DNA of 64,000 nucleotides, from contig NZ_BMYR01000009.1 of assembly GCF_014652375.1 (NCBI RefSeq), forward strand, positions 62,001-126,000. The letters are read 5' to 3'. The translations under genes were made by a program, and so were the position numbers. Source of the DNA: Alishewanella tabrizica (GTDB lineage: Bacteria > Pseudomonadota > Gammaproteobacteria > Enterobacterales > Alteromonadaceae). The notes below the pieces were generated by a model, which worked only from the letters and a program-made list of their open reading frames with translations, made no database searches and was not told the origin of the DNA. Shown here one piece after another: positions 1-10,400 of this stretch (position 1 is the stretch's first letter; the number at the start of each line of letters is the position of its first letter).

Positions 1-253
1 TAAAGGTGCCTGCAGCAATAGTAGATAAATAGGCAATCCCTAGAGTGCGCCCGAGTAATTTTCCAGAGTTTCGGGGTAGGGCTGCGATACCACTGGTGAT
101 AAAAAACAGGATTAAAAGCGGGATTGTAAAAAATAATAATTGGCCAAACAGCGCTTTAAAAGTGATCAATATTTGAGTAAGCCAGTGTGGGGCATATAAA
201 CCAAGCATCATGCCCAATAAAATCCCAGCAATAAGTTTTAGGATAAGTAACAT
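1..253 (-). CDS. Dicarboxylate/amino acid:cation symporter, N-terminal part
   Basis: The reading frame starts with ATG at 253 and runs off the left edge, so only the first 84 residues are seen. It begins MLLILKLIAGILLGMMLG, continues through a second hydrophobic helix and reaches a segment reading SGIAALPRNSGKLLGRTLG. This layout of a first helix, an FKALFGQLLFFTIPLLI helix and then the GIA-L---GKLG-RTL stretch is typical of the sodium:dicarboxylate symporter (SLC1/DAACS) family, inner-membrane carriers that take up C4-dicarboxylates or acidic amino acids with Na+ or H+. Substrate cannot be told because the HP1/HP2 substrate loops are outside the window. It was translated by hand because it is truncated. 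Confidence 0.82.
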   Translation of the reverse strand, partial: MLLILKLIAGILLGMMLGLYAPHWLTQILITFKALFGQLLFFTIPLLILFFITSGIAALPRNSGKLLGRTLGIAYLSTIAAGTF

Positions 254-456
254 AGTGTATTCTCATTTACCAAATGTAGTTATTAGATGAGTAAGTTAGG
301 AATTGGAGCATAACATAAGTTTAAAGTTAAATTCTGCGTGTGATGAATTACTCTTAGCGTTACTTGATGCATTACGCGTAAATGGTTTTTAGCTGTATTG
401 TTTTAATAACGATTTGTCGCTAGCTAAAGCCGCAGTCAGATAAAAAATCAGGTATT

Positions 457-3303
457 TTAGTTTTTGATAGGCGCGGGTTTACCAAATAAGTATCCTTGAA
501 ATAAACTGCAACCCATAGCATTTAACGCCTGAAATTGTTCTTCATTTTCAACCCCTTCCGCAACTACAGCTAGCTTGAGTGATTCGGCCATACCAATTAT
601 AGTGCTGACGATAGCGTGATCTGTAGTCTCATTAAGAAATTCTTTTACAAACGATCGATCAATTTTTAATACACTGATGGGCAAGTTTTTTAAGTAAGAT
701 AGGCTGGAATAGCCTGTACCAAAGTCATCCAGAGAAAAGGTTACCCCTAATGTACTTAGACTGATTAACGTTTGGCGAGTACGCGCTAAATCGTGATGAA
801 GCATGCTTTCAGTTAATTCAAGTTCAAGTAAAGTGGGTTTGATACCCGTTGCTGTGATCACTTGTTTGACAACATCGACAAAATCTTGTTGCCCTAATTG
901 AAGTTCACTTACATTCACGGCAATAGGGATGCTCAGGCCTTCTTGAGTGAGCTTTTTTATTTGTAGACAGGCAGTCTTTAATACCCAAAGGCCAATATCA
1001 ATAATTAACCCTGAGCTCTCTGCGAGCGGAATAAATACATTAGGACTAAGCAAGCCTTGCTCAGGATGTTGCCAGCGAATTAGGGCTTCATAGCCAGCAA
1101 CTTTACCTTTGGCATCGACCTTCACCTGATAGTGAAGTATAAATTGCTGTTCAAGTAAGGCTGTTTTTAACTCACGTTCTAATTGTTGTCGCTGGCGAAG
1201 TTTATGCTGCATCTGTTGTTCAAAAAAATACAGCTGATCACGCCCTCTTTCTTTGGAATGATACATTGCTAAATCGGCTGACGACATTAATTCGTCAATC
1301 GCTTTGCTGTTATCGTTAAATAAAGCAATACCAATACTAGCAGTAATAAAGTAGGGATGTCCTTTTAAAACAAAAGGTTGCCTTATGTCATCTAATAGCT
1401 TGTTACCGATAACTTCCGCGTCGGCAGCGGCGCCATGTTGCTCAGTTGTCTTTAGTTTTGTTAAGAGGATAAACTCGTCTCCACCAGGACGTGCTAAGGT
1501 ATCCGTTATTGAAATACTCAGCTTTAGCCTAGCAGCTAACTGTTGTAGTAGCTCATCTCCATAAGAATGACCAAAGCTATCGTTCAAACGTTTAAAGTGG
1601 TCAAGGTCAATAAAAAATAACCCTACATATTCCTTGCTGCGCGCACATTCAATTTGAGTCTCGTTTATTTTTTCTATTAGAAATCGTCGATTAGGCAAGT
1701 GCGTTAAAGGATCATAAAAAGCGAGTTCATGAATTCGCTTTTGGTCTGCTTTCGCTTTACTGATATCGTTAAAACTGGCGATGTAATGAGTAACAACACC
1801 ATTGTTATCTCTTAGCGCGTTAATAACGACTTGAATTGGATAAACTTCTCCACTTTTTCGTTTATCGTATATCTCGCCACTCCAAACATCATCATGAGCT
1901 AATACTTGCCATAAATGCTGATAAAAGGCGCTATCATGTAAATTTGAATAAAGCATAGAGGGCATTTTACCGATAACTTCATATTCGCTGTAGCCAGTGA
2001 TGTCACTAAAAGCTGGGTTAGCTCGAATAATTCGTTGCTCTGCATCGGTAATTATAATTGCTTCACGAGTATGAAATGCCAGTGCATTAATTTGTTCTGC
2101 AGCTTGAGCATTTTTTAGCAATGTTATATCTCTAACGGCTAACACAAATCGAGCAATACCTTTGGTATTGGGCTTTTGCGATGCAATGACTTGAAACCAG
2201 CTAGTTTCTTGCTCGCTGCCGATAGTAAGAGCGTATTGATGTGCGTCGGAACATCCACTTCGACGATGGGCTTGTTCAATCGCTGTCATAGTGACTTGAG
2301 CAACATGCTCAGGTAGTACTTGATGAGCACTTAAACCGAGAAACCGCTCTGGTGGCAGATAAAGCTTACTTTGAGAATGAAAATAGACATTATGAAAACG
2401 GCCTGTCAAATCGATATCAAATAAGATGTCTGGAACCGCGGCAAGAGTTGCTTCGAGATTTCCCTGAGATTGTTGTAACTTACTATAAGGCTCTGCCAGC
2501 ATTTCATAAACTAAGGCACGATATAAAAAAGTGTATGACAATAATTTAATTAGATGGCCAATAATATTAAAGCTGTCATTAAAGTTGCTATAAATAGTAA
2601 AGTAAAACTCACTGTATATCATAGTGATAATAGCAGCCAACATTGCAGGCGCATGATAAGGGCGTTGTTGACTGCGAAAATAAAACATAAAAAATACTGT
2701 CAAAACCCCGATTGACATAACCACATATTCTGCAGCTATTTTGGCTGAAGTTAGCCCGGCGCTTTGCGTATAAAAGGTGGGTAATATATCAGGGTAGACA
2801 AGAGTGATATAGTTGCACAAAACAACAAAAACAACTGCAAACATAAGCACAAGGTAATATTGACGTAAGCTAATAATGCGATCAGCAAAGGGAAGTACTG
2901 AGAAGCATAAAGCCACTGCCGCGATTAATCGTGCTGCTAACCAAAAGCTAATGGTTTTTTGAGTTGTATTGGTAGTGAAATAGTCTGGCATGCCGGTAAA
3001 TGAGAGCAAATGCGCCAGATCTAACCAAAAAATCGCAAAAAAACTACCCGCTAATACAGCACCACGCCATGTCATTTTTAGGGGAGTTTGCTGGTGAATT
3101 ATGGCAAAAATCATTGCTGCAATAACAACTGCAATCACTTCCAATAGCGTGTGTATCGGAACGTAAGATTGATGACTGATGGTAGGTATGCTGATATTAA
3201 ATATTACAGGGCTAAATGTAAAAAGTGATAATGCCGCCAGTAAAAAAACTAGCTTGGAAAACGAAAATGATGATACGTCATTTACATCTTGCGCTATTTG
3301 CAT
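457..3303 (-). CDS. MASE3-PAS-PAS-GGDEF-EAL cyclic-di-GMP enzyme
   Basis: This large inner-membrane protein makes and/or degrades cyclic-di-GMP. Residues about 20-265 hold seven or so hydrophobic helices with the H-LLE and D-AHLL-F-GMPD-F pattern of the MASE3 sensor domain. Two PAS domains follow (about 280-395 and 400-520), then a GGDEF domain with an intact RPGGDEF active loop near residue 608, and an EAL domain with YEALIRW near 740, ELTES near 832 and DDFGTGYSS near 860. Both catalytic signatures look complete, so it could be bifunctional; which activity dominates cannot be read from sequence. The longest frame starts at a TTG (3306), but the ATG directly after it at 3303 is the likelier start. 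The gene stands alone, with 154 bases before the next gene on its 5' side. Confidence 0.9.
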   Translation of the reverse strand: MQIAQDVNDVSSFSFSKLVFLLAALSLFTFSPVIFNISIPTISHQSYVPIHTLLEVIAVVIAAMIFAIIHQQTPLKMTWRGAVLAGSFFAIFWLDLAHLLSFTGMPDYFTTNTTQKTISFWLAARLIAAVALCFSVLPFADRIISLRQYYLVLMFAVVFVVLCNYITLVYPDILPTFYTQSAGLTSAKIAAEYVVMSIGVLTVFFMFYFRSQQRPYHAPAMLAAIITMIYSEFYFTIYSNFNDSFNIIGHLIKLLSYTFLYRALVYEMLAEPYSKLQQSQGNLEATLAAVPDILFDIDLTGRFHNVYFHSQSKLYLPPERFLGLSAHQVLPEHVAQVTMTAIEQAHRRSGCSDAHQYALTIGSEQETSWFQVIASQKPNTKGIARFVLAVRDITLLKNAQAAEQINALAFHTREAIIITDAEQRIIRANPAFSDITGYSEYEVIGKMPSMLYSNLHDSAFYQHLWQVLAHDDVWSGEIYDKRKSGEVYPIQVVINALRDNNGVVTHYIASFNDISKAKADQKRIHELAFYDPLTHLPNRRFLIEKINETQIECARSKEYVGLFFIDLDHFKRLNDSFGHSYGDELLQQLAARLKLSISITDTLARPGGDEFILLTKLKTTEQHGAAADAEVIGNKLLDDIRQPFVLKGHPYFITASIGIALFNDNSKAIDELMSSADLAMYHSKERGRDQLYFFEQQMQHKLRQRQQLERELKTALLEQQFILHYQVKVDAKGKVAGYEALIRWQHPEQGLLSPNVFIPLAESSGLIIDIGLWVLKTACLQIKKLTQEGLSIPIAVNVSELQLGQQDFVDVVKQVITATGIKPTLLELELTESMLHHDLARTRQTLISLSTLGVTFSLDDFGTGYSSLSYLKNLPISVLKIDRSFVKEFLNETTDHAIVSTIIGMAESLKLAVVAEGVENEEQFQALNAMGCSLFQGYLFGKPAPIKN

Positions 3304-3458
3304 CAAATTAGTTCTGATAAGTAAACTATCATTTGATTTAGCATACTTAGTTTAAGTGTTTTATCAAGTAAACCCGATATTCTATTTTTTTCCAATATCT
3401 CCTAAATATAAGTATGTTCTAAAAATTGAGGCGATAAGTGATCCTAAGCGTATTATTG

Positions 3459-3908
3459 CTAACAGATAATTTCTGCATGCGGGAGATGTGTAGATATCCA
3501 GTCTTTCACCAAAGGCATTTGCGCGATAGGAAAGCGCATAGCAACTGAACGGTAAATATTAAATGGAAGATCGATATAAGCATAATCATCGTCTAGGGCA
3601 TCTAATGCGATTTTCTTTACATTCTGGACGTGTAGCTGCCGATGTTTCACGTGGAGCATACCGTGTTCTATTTTGAGCTGTGCCAAAACATCAGCAACCG
3701 CTTCATACTCGTACTGCCGATCACCAAGAACGCCTAACGTTAAGGCTTGTAAAATGATACTAAGCCAGAGCAGACTAAACACAAACTCACCGCGGTATAA
3801 ATTCACTATCGTCATTACTAAGCTAGCAGCGATTATAGCAAGGCGCCAAGGTTGTGCTTTCAAGGCGAGTACGACTTTTTGACGTTGTGTAACAGTGTTA
3901 GTGATCAT
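3459..3908 (-). CDS. Hypothetical two-helix membrane protein in ABC operon
   Basis: The 149-residue product has two adjacent hydrophobic helices (about residues 20-60) followed by a soluble C-terminal part rich in charged residues. I do not recognise a family. Its ATG lies inside the last codons of the GntR gene (11-base overlap), so the two are translationally coupled and it is the last gene of the operon ATPase-permease-GntR-this gene. Position suggests a membrane accessory protein of the transporter, but nothing in the sequence proves it. Confidence 0.7.
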   Translation of the reverse strand: MITNTVTQRQKVVLALKAQPWRLAIIAASLVMTIVNLYRGEFVFSLLWLSIILQALTLGVLGDRQYEYEAVADVLAQLKIEHGMLHVKHRQLHVQNVKKIALDALDDDYAYIDLPFNIYRSVAMRFPIAQMPLVKDWISTHLPHAEIIC

Positions 3909-4338
3909 CCAAGTGTTGCTCCGAGGCTTCTATTAACTCGACGCCAGCAGTGAGGTCGCGCTGCTCTGTTAGCGTTAACTGCTCTGTTAACGCTAATAGT
4001 ACAGTTTGCTTTGATAGTTGCAACTGTTTTGCAACCAGCGCTACGTGTGTAAGGTACGGTAAAAGTTGCTGTACGCGGGCGGCTTCAGTTTGGGCCTGCA
4101 TAGGTTGCTGCGCAATAGTCATGGGTTTGCCGCGCTGGCGCGCTAAAATCCCTTCCGTTTCTAATAGGCTATAGGCTTTAGAAATCGTCATGGGATTGAC
4201 CGCATAGTGTGCAGCGAGCTCACGTACCGACGGTAGCTCATCGCCGGCTTTCAGTTGTTCGCTTGCCACCATCCGTCTAATTTGTTCAACAAGTTGCCGA
4301 TATATCGGCTCACCGCTGTTGGGGTTAATGCTAAACAT
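3898..4338 (-). CDS. GntR family regulator, YtrA subfamily
   Basis: The 146-residue protein starts MFSINPNSGEPIYRQLVEQI and carries a GntR winged helix (about residues 10-75) with the signatures LPSVRELA and NPMTISKAYSLLE. The remaining C-terminal part is only about 60 residues, too short for a FadR or HutC effector domain; this is the YtrA subfamily, which typically represses linked ABC-transporter operons. It sits inside such an operon, third of four genes. A perfect 9-base inverted repeat with 6-base spacing just upstream of the operon (6524-6547) is the probable binding site, so autoregulation is likely. The effector is unknown; some relatives respond to cell-envelope antibiotics. Confidence 0.88.
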   Translation of the reverse strand: MFSINPNSGEPIYRQLVEQIRRMVASEQLKAGDELPSVRELAAHYAVNPMTISKAYSLLETEGILARQRGKPMTIAQQPMQAQTEAARVQQLLPYLTHVALVAKQLQLSKQTVLLALTEQLTLTEQRDLTAGVELIEASEQHLDDH

Positions 4339-4362
4339 AATGCCTCTTTTGCCACAGTAGGT

Positions 4363-5631
4363 TCATCGTCTGCTCCAAGCGGATTGCACTTTAGGCATTT
4401 TCAGTTGAGCCCAATCTTGCGTGTAGCTATGTGCACGGACGTGTTTTTTTAGCCATAGCGCTGCACTGGCAAAGAACGCGCCAATAATGACTAAGTAACC
4501 AGGTTGTTGATCCCAAAAAATTAACGCTAGTATGCTGAGAAGTTGTAATGTGATCAGGGCGCCTCCAGTCCAAAGCAGGGATACAGTAATTAAGCGCCAG
4601 CTTAGGTATAAACAAAACAACATTAAACTGGGCCACAGTAAGAGCATCGCAATAGCGGTTTTGGCCGGCAGTAACCAGAACAACAATGGGCTTACGATCA
4701 ACGTGGCTATACTGAGTTCTGTATGCGCTTGGTGTGTTAACACCGTGAATAGTTGCTGGCGGCCAACCGGTAAGTGCAACCAGGCGCGGCGAACGCGACG
4801 GTATAAATGGGTTAATTGTTCAATTAGTATAAAGCCCGGAAAGAAAATAAATAATGCGCGTAAAAAAGGCTGTTCAGGCATACCGCCTTGCGTAAAAAAA
4901 ACTGACCAAAGCAGCATAAAAGCAGGTAAATACCAACAATAGGCTATGTTACGGATTATCCTTGCTTGCAAGCTATCGCCTTGGCCTAGTAACAAGCTGC
5001 CACTGAGTGTGGCGGGTTTCCGAGTCATTTTGAATAATCCTGCTCTAAGGTCTAAGCAGAAGGTATTTTGAGGGGCAGTAAAACCTTGGCTGGGCGTTAA
5101 CCAACGTGTCCAAAACCACGCAATAAGTGCGATATTCAGCAGGGGAAGGAAAATAAAAGCCGTTGTAATCGGTGTAACCAGAAGCGTGTTTAGTAGCTTA
5201 CTGCTGGCGAGCACTATTAAGATGGCACTGCTTAACAATAGTGGCCATAAATGGCCATACCGTAAACAGGGCAGTATAAGAGCAGCAAAAGCGAGTAAAC
5301 CAAGATTAAAGCCCACTCCAAAAGGATGTTGTAATAAAAGAAAAACGCAGCCACTAAGCAAACCAAAAAATAATGCCGTGCCGACAAGCACGATACGACT
5401 AAGCTGTTTAAAGTGTGGCAGTAATAGCCATGTACTTTTATAACGAAGTGACATCGATTGCAGCGGTATACAAAATACCAATAACATAAGGCAAGCAAGT
5501 GGGACGAGCAGTATTTTTGGGTGCGAAGACATCAAAAAAAGCGCGCTCATGGCAAACAAAACCAACCAAAGCCCTTTAATCAGTAAGCTTGGCCATAGCA
5601 ACAAGCGAGCAACACTGAAAAAGGCGTTCAT
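4363..5631 (-). CDS. ABC transporter permease-like membrane protein
   Basis: The 422-residue product is almost entirely hydrophobic, with roughly ten predicted helices and a short loop (about 185-215) in the middle. It has no family motif that I recognise. Its start overlaps the stop of the ATPase gene in an ATGA arrangement, which is strong evidence that it is the membrane partner of that ATPase. The GntR gene follows 24 bases downstream. The substrate is unknown; the combination with a YtrA regulator resembles envelope-stress or peptide export systems, but that is inference. Confidence 0.8.
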   Translation of the reverse strand: MNAFFSVARLLLWPSLLIKGLWLVLFAMSALFLMSSHPKILLVPLACLMLLVFCIPLQSMSLRYKSTWLLLPHFKQLSRIVLVGTALFFGLLSGCVFLLLQHPFGVGFNLGLLAFAALILPCLRYGHLWPLLLSSAILIVLASSKLLNTLLVTPITTAFIFLPLLNIALIAWFWTRWLTPSQGFTAPQNTFCLDLRAGLFKMTRKPATLSGSLLLGQGDSLQARIIRNIAYCWYLPAFMLLWSVFFTQGGMPEQPFLRALFIFFPGFILIEQLTHLYRRVRRAWLHLPVGRQQLFTVLTHQAHTELSIATLIVSPLLFWLLPAKTAIAMLLLWPSLMLFCLYLSWRLITVSLLWTGGALITLQLLSILALIFWDQQPGYLVIIGAFFASAALWLKKHVRAHSYTQDWAQLKMPKVQSAWSRR

Positions 5632-6503
5632 GCGTTTAACTCCAGAAAAATGTCTTCTAAATTCAAGTATTCCACCCGAACATCGGCTTGCAATTGTTGC
5701 TCAAGGGTGTGCTTTAAAGCATCATGCCATCCGGTTACCGTGAACATCGCTGTTTTGCCCTGATAAACATGGCGTATGCTGTTCGCAATAACCAAATTAG
5801 TGGGTAACGGTGATTCGGCGCTAATATGCAATCGCACTACGTGTTCTTTCAGCATATCTAATTCACCTTGCCAGCAGAGCTGGTGATCTTTTAGTAACCA
5901 CACTTTTGTGGCTACGCGTTCCATATCGGTGACAATATGTGATGAGAAAATAATGGCGGTTTGTTGATCTAGAGCGATTGAAATAAGTTCTGTAAGAAAT
6001 TGGCGTCGGGCAATAGGATCTAAACTGGCAACCGGCTCGTCCAGTATCAGTAAATCGGGCTGATGACACAATGCCAAGATAATAGAGAGCTTTTGGCGCT
6101 GCCCTAAAGAGAGTTTACTGATCCGCGTATTAAGCGGGATTTCCCAGCTCTGGCACAAGCGTTCACATAAGGTATTATTCCATTTAGCTTGAAATTGGGC
6201 AAACAGGCTAAGGTGTTCACGTGGGGTAAGCTGTTCTAATAACTCGTCTTGTTGTGGAACAAAGCCAATCCGTTGTTTCTCTGTGCTCGTGATCTCGTGG
6301 CTAAGGGTGCCAAACACTCTCACTTCTCCCGCGGTAGGTAACGCTAAGCCCAGTATCGTTTCTAGTAATGTTGTTTTACCCGCACCGTTTTTGCCAAGTA
6401 AAGCAATCACATCGCCTTGTCGAACCTCTGAGTTAATGTTTTGCAAGACACTCTGTTTACCCATACGACGCTGTAGGTTGGTTATGTGAACAATAGAAGT
6501 CAT
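5628..6503 (-). CDS. ABC transporter ATP-binding protein
   Basis: The product is a single ABC ATPase that energises the membrane protein encoded next. Walker A reads GKNGAGKTTLLE, the signature motif LSLGQRQKLSI, and Walker B LLILDEPVASLDP, followed by the switch histidine in SSHI; all are intact. A C-terminal extension of about 80 residues is usual for ABC-2-type exporters. The open frame extends to 6587, but the ATG at 6503 is preferred because AGGGAT lies just upstream and the protein then begins MTSIVHITNLQRRMGKQ, where ABC domains normally start. First gene of a four-gene operon preceded by a perfect inverted repeat. Confidence 0.92.
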   Translation of the reverse strand: MTSIVHITNLQRRMGKQSVLQNINSEVRQGDVIALLGKNGAGKTTLLETILGLALPTAGEVRVFGTLSHEITSTEKQRIGFVPQQDELLEQLTPREHLSLFAQFQAKWNNTLCERLCQSWEIPLNTRISKLSLGQRQKLSIILALCHQPDLLILDEPVASLDPIARRQFLTELISIALDQQTAIIFSSHIVTDMERVATKVWLLKDHQLCWQGELDMLKEHVVRLHISAESPLPTNLVIANSIRHVYQGKTAMFTVTGWHDALKHTLEQQLQADVRVEYLNLEDIFLELNA

Positions 6504-6523
6504 ATCCCTATCCCTTAAAATAA

Positions 6524-6547
6524 ACTGTATTAATACACTAATACAGT
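6524..6547 (-). promoter_or_regulatory. Operator of the YtrA-type ABC operon
   Basis: ACTGTATTA and TAATACAGT form a perfect 9-base inverted repeat separated by 6 bases. It lies 21-44 bases upstream of the ATPase start codon on the minus strand, where promoter elements would be. AT-rich symmetric sites of this kind are expected for YtrA-subfamily GntR dimers, and the operon encodes one. No equally good -35/-10 pair could be fixed by eye, though TTGACG at about 6585 may be a -35. Confidence 0.7.
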
Positions 6548-6794
6548 TGATGTTCGGGATCAAGTGTATTGTAGAAAAAAACGTCAATAGACTCTGGTTC
6601 GACTGAAAAACGCAGTTTAGGATAGGTATTATTGCTATGCTTTATGTGTAACAGTTTATTGTTCAGCGCAAACTCAGCTGTGATTGTTAGGGTAGTCAGC
6701 ATGTTACCAACAGCAATGTGTGCAAAGCGCAATGTCTTGCGTCAATTGCAGCAAGCACAAGCCATACATAGGTATTTTAATGGGGTATTTTTTT

Positions 6795-7361
6795 ATGCGC
6801 ATCGTCGTAAGTTTTGTGGTAATGCTATGCTTGGCTGGCTGCAGTCAACTAGGGCAAATGTCGGTGTATTCTGTGTCTGAAACACAACTTGAGCAGATGC
6901 TTAGCCAGCAAGTTCCGGCGTTAACGCGTCAAGCGAATGTGGCAGGGATCCCGCTTAAAATGGCGGTTGATAGCATGAAAGTGCAAATTGGCCCGAATAA
7001 TAGCGATGTTATTCGTATTGATACTGCAGCTAATGCAACATTAAGTTTATTTGGGCTAACGTATCCGGCTAATTTACAATTAGCGATTGAAGGAGCGCCT
7101 TATTATGATGCGGCGCAACAGGCCGTTTTTGTGCGCTCGGTCAAACTACTAAACTCGTCGGTAGATGCGGCGGGATATCGCGGAAATCTTACGCCGGTGA
7201 GCAATGAGTTGTTACTGCTGGTTAATCAATATTTGGCGACAAATCCGGTGTATCGTTTGGATACACGCGATCCTGCCGTTAAATTATTAACCGCCGTGCC
7301 TCTTAACATGGCCGTGCAGCAAGGGCGAATTGCTTTTACGCCGTCTTCAGCAACGCGGTAA
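6795..7361 (+). CDS. DUF1439 (YceB-like) lipoprotein
   Basis: The protein begins MRIVVSFVVMLCLAGCSQ, a lipoprotein signal peptide with lipobox LAGC (Cys16), so it should be lipid-anchored in the envelope. The mature part of about 170 residues, including repeated amphipathic strands such as IRIDTAANATLSLFG, resembles the DUF1439/YceB family of periplasmic lipoproteins with a tubular lipid-binding-like fold. The frame is open from 6720, but only the ATG at 6795 gives a signal peptide at the N terminus; GGGG lies 9 bases before it. It is divergent from the ABC operon and followed after 94 bases by a large sensor kinase. The exact function is unknown. Confidence 0.75.
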   Translation: MRIVVSFVVMLCLAGCSQLGQMSVYSVSETQLEQMLSQQVPALTRQANVAGIPLKMAVDSMKVQIGPNNSDVIRIDTAANATLSLFGLTYPANLQLAIEGAPYYDAAQQAVFVRSVKLLNSSVDAAGYRGNLTPVSNELLLLVNQYLATNPVYRLDTRDPAVKLLTAVPLNMAVQQGRIAFTPSSATR

Positions 7362-7455
7362 AGCCTGTTTTGCTAAACAAGTTAATCTAAAGGCTTGCAG
7401 TTCTGTTAAGTACGCATAATACTTTAAAAACGAGCGTACTTTATAAGAAGATGAC

Positions 7456-10400
7456 GTGCGGTATTGGCATCTAGCATCATTTAGTTGTTTTCTGTTTCTG
7501 GTGCTGCCTTTATCGGTATTTGCCAGTTCATCTCTTAACACTCCCACCGCAAAGCCGGTATTTAGCCGTTTTATCAGCCTAAGTACACCGGGAAAAACAC
7601 TGCCTGTCCCCACAACTATGATCCAAGATCAGCAAGGCTTTATCTGGATGGGGTCGCAGCATGGCTTGTTTCGTCACGATGGTACGGATGTACAAGAGTT
7701 TAAAGCCGATCCCAGTCGAGCGGGAAATCTGTCTGCCAGTTGGGTGTCGGCGTTGGCTGTTGATCCATCAGGGGCGCTTTGGGTAGGAACCCGTTATGGT
7801 GGCTTAAATAAATTTGATCCTGCCACCGAGCAGTTTGTTCGATACGATTTCCCTGCAGCTTTAGGGACTCAGTCGGCCGAAATTTCGGCATTACGTTTTG
7901 ATAGCCAAGGACAGCTTTGGGTAGCGACCTATGGCGCCGGTTTGTTTCGTTTGCAACAGGGGCAATTAGTTGCCGAACCGTTACCGCTGTTTTTTGCGCT
8001 AACCACCACGCCACCAACGACACTTAGCCCGCCGTCAACAGCAAATACCGCCGTAAATTTTATAAATGATGTATTTATTGATACCACCGGTGCCATGTGG
8101 TTAGCATCAGGTGATGCACCAATTCGTACGGCAGGTCAACGATATGGCGGTGTGTTATATCGGGATAACACCGGTGTAGCTTGGCAATCGATCCCGTTTC
8201 AACATCCCGAGAACAAACTCGTTTCGGTTACCCGTGTACGTGAATCGGCCGATGGTCAGATTTGGGCTTCTACTTTTGGCCATGGGCTATACCGCTATGC
8301 TCCGGCGTTAGGTGTGTTTGTGCCAGCAGAGCAGCCTGTTGCATTACAACAAGCGTTATTAAGTGACATTTGGATAGATAAAACACAGACGATGTGGCTT
8401 AGCAGCTACAGTAACGATGCCAGTGGCGGTTTGTGGCAACGCGACAAAGACGGCATATGGATCCATTATCCATTTAGTAGTGAGTTCACCGAAGGCCTTG
8501 CCAGAGCCGATTTATTAGGGTTATTTGGGGATCATCAAGGCACTCTATGGACGATTAGCCAAGCCGGTATAAAGGGATTAAGCCGTTACGCTAGAGCCAT
8601 TAGAACCGTTCCGCCAGGGGCATTGAAAAACACCTTATTGCCGGCACCTAATGTATTGGGTATTGATGCCGTATCAGGCAGTGAAGTGTGGTTAGCAAAT
8701 CGAGATGGGGGGGTTGTGCGTTTTAACCCAGAAACCAGCGAGTTGCAGCATTATCCTATACCAAGTACCTTAACTGCGCTAACGTCGATCCACGCTATCC
8801 GAAAAGATGCCAAGCAACAGCTCTGGCTAGGCACTAACAACGGTTTATACCAGCTTGATCCTATCACTGGGCAGTGGCAGGCGTTTCCGTTAAACACCAC
8901 GGTAGCGCCTTTTATTGGTGCACTCTACCTCGACAAACAACAAAATTTATGGATAGGCAGCCGCGGCTTAGGCTTATTTAAAATTAATGCGAGCCGCGAT
9001 GAGGTACAGCATTTTCGTGGTTTAAAAGATGAGCACGCTAATTTACGGTTTGGTGATGTAAACAACATTACAGAAGATCATTTGGGCGCCATTTGGTTGG
9101 GATCAACCGATCAAGGGATTGCGCGCTTTGATGTAAAAAACAATACGTTTCAATATTGGTTACAACATGCGGGCAGTGAGCATGGTTTACAAATGAACGG
9201 TGTGCAATTGATTCTCGAAGATGCACAGCAGCAATTATGGCTAAGAGCAGGCAATATTAATCATCGAGTGTTATACGATCCCCAGCAGCCCACCACGACC
9301 ACTGTTTTTAAACCCTATTTACAAGCTGAAGATCAGGATGAACACTTACAGCAGGCTGAAGTGTTTCGCTTGTTATATCGTCTACATTGGCTGCCAGAGC
9401 AAGAAACTTACTTAGAACTTAACGAAGCTCATGGGATGCAAAGTATAACGTGGATAGGCGCTTGGGACATTATCGATAATGTGATTTATCGCGGCGGTGC
9501 CAGGGGATTTGACTATTTTAATATTAATGAGTTACCTAAAATTGTATCTTTAAACCCAGTACAACTCACCGGTTTATCATTGTTTAATCAACCGGTACGG
9601 ACTGGCAGTGCGCTGCTACCCAAAGCGTTAGCGCAATTGCCATTACTGCAATTAAATTATCAACAAGATATGTTTAGTTTACGCTTTGCCTCGCCAGAAT
9701 TTAAACAGCCCCAGCTTATTCAATATCGATATCGCTTAACGGGGTTCGATCGAGATTGGATCCAAAGTAGTGCCCAAAGCCCCATCGCTACCTATACGCG
9801 TTTACCGCCGGGTGAATATCAATTTGAAGTGTCGGCGCGTTTACCTGGCGGTAAATGGCAAGCGCCAACGTTACTGCCATTAAACATTCTGCCGCCGTGG
9901 TGGTTAAGTTGGTGGTTTCGGTTAACGATATTGGTGGCCTTAGTTGCAACGATCACGGGGTTTATCTATTGGAAATTACGTCTTGAATATCAAGTTCGTC
10001 GTAAGTTAGAACGATTAGTGGCAGAGCGCACACATCAACTCGCAGAACAAAATCATGCGTTGGCTGCCTCTTATCAGCAGTTACAACAAACGCAGCAGCA
10101 GCTGCTTACGCAGGAAAAGATGGCCTCATTAGGCGGTTTGGTGGCCGGTGTGGCGCATGAAATTAATACCCCTTTGGGTGTGTGCGTTACGGCGACTAGC
10201 CATTTGCAAGCAGAGCAGCGCAGTTTAGCTACTGCGTTTGCTAATCGCAGTGTAGGGCAGCAACAATTTGAGCGCTTTTTACAGCACTTGGCCGATGGCC
10301 TAAAAATTTTGCAGGTGAATACGCAGCGCGCCGCCGATTTGGTAAACAGTTTTAAACAAGTCTCGGTTGATCAAAGTATCGATTCGTATCGTGACTTCGA

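Noticed and set aside
372-381. Palindrome TTACGCGTAA upstream of the truncated symporter gene
   Set aside because: Ten bases are too short to support as an operator without a linked regulator.
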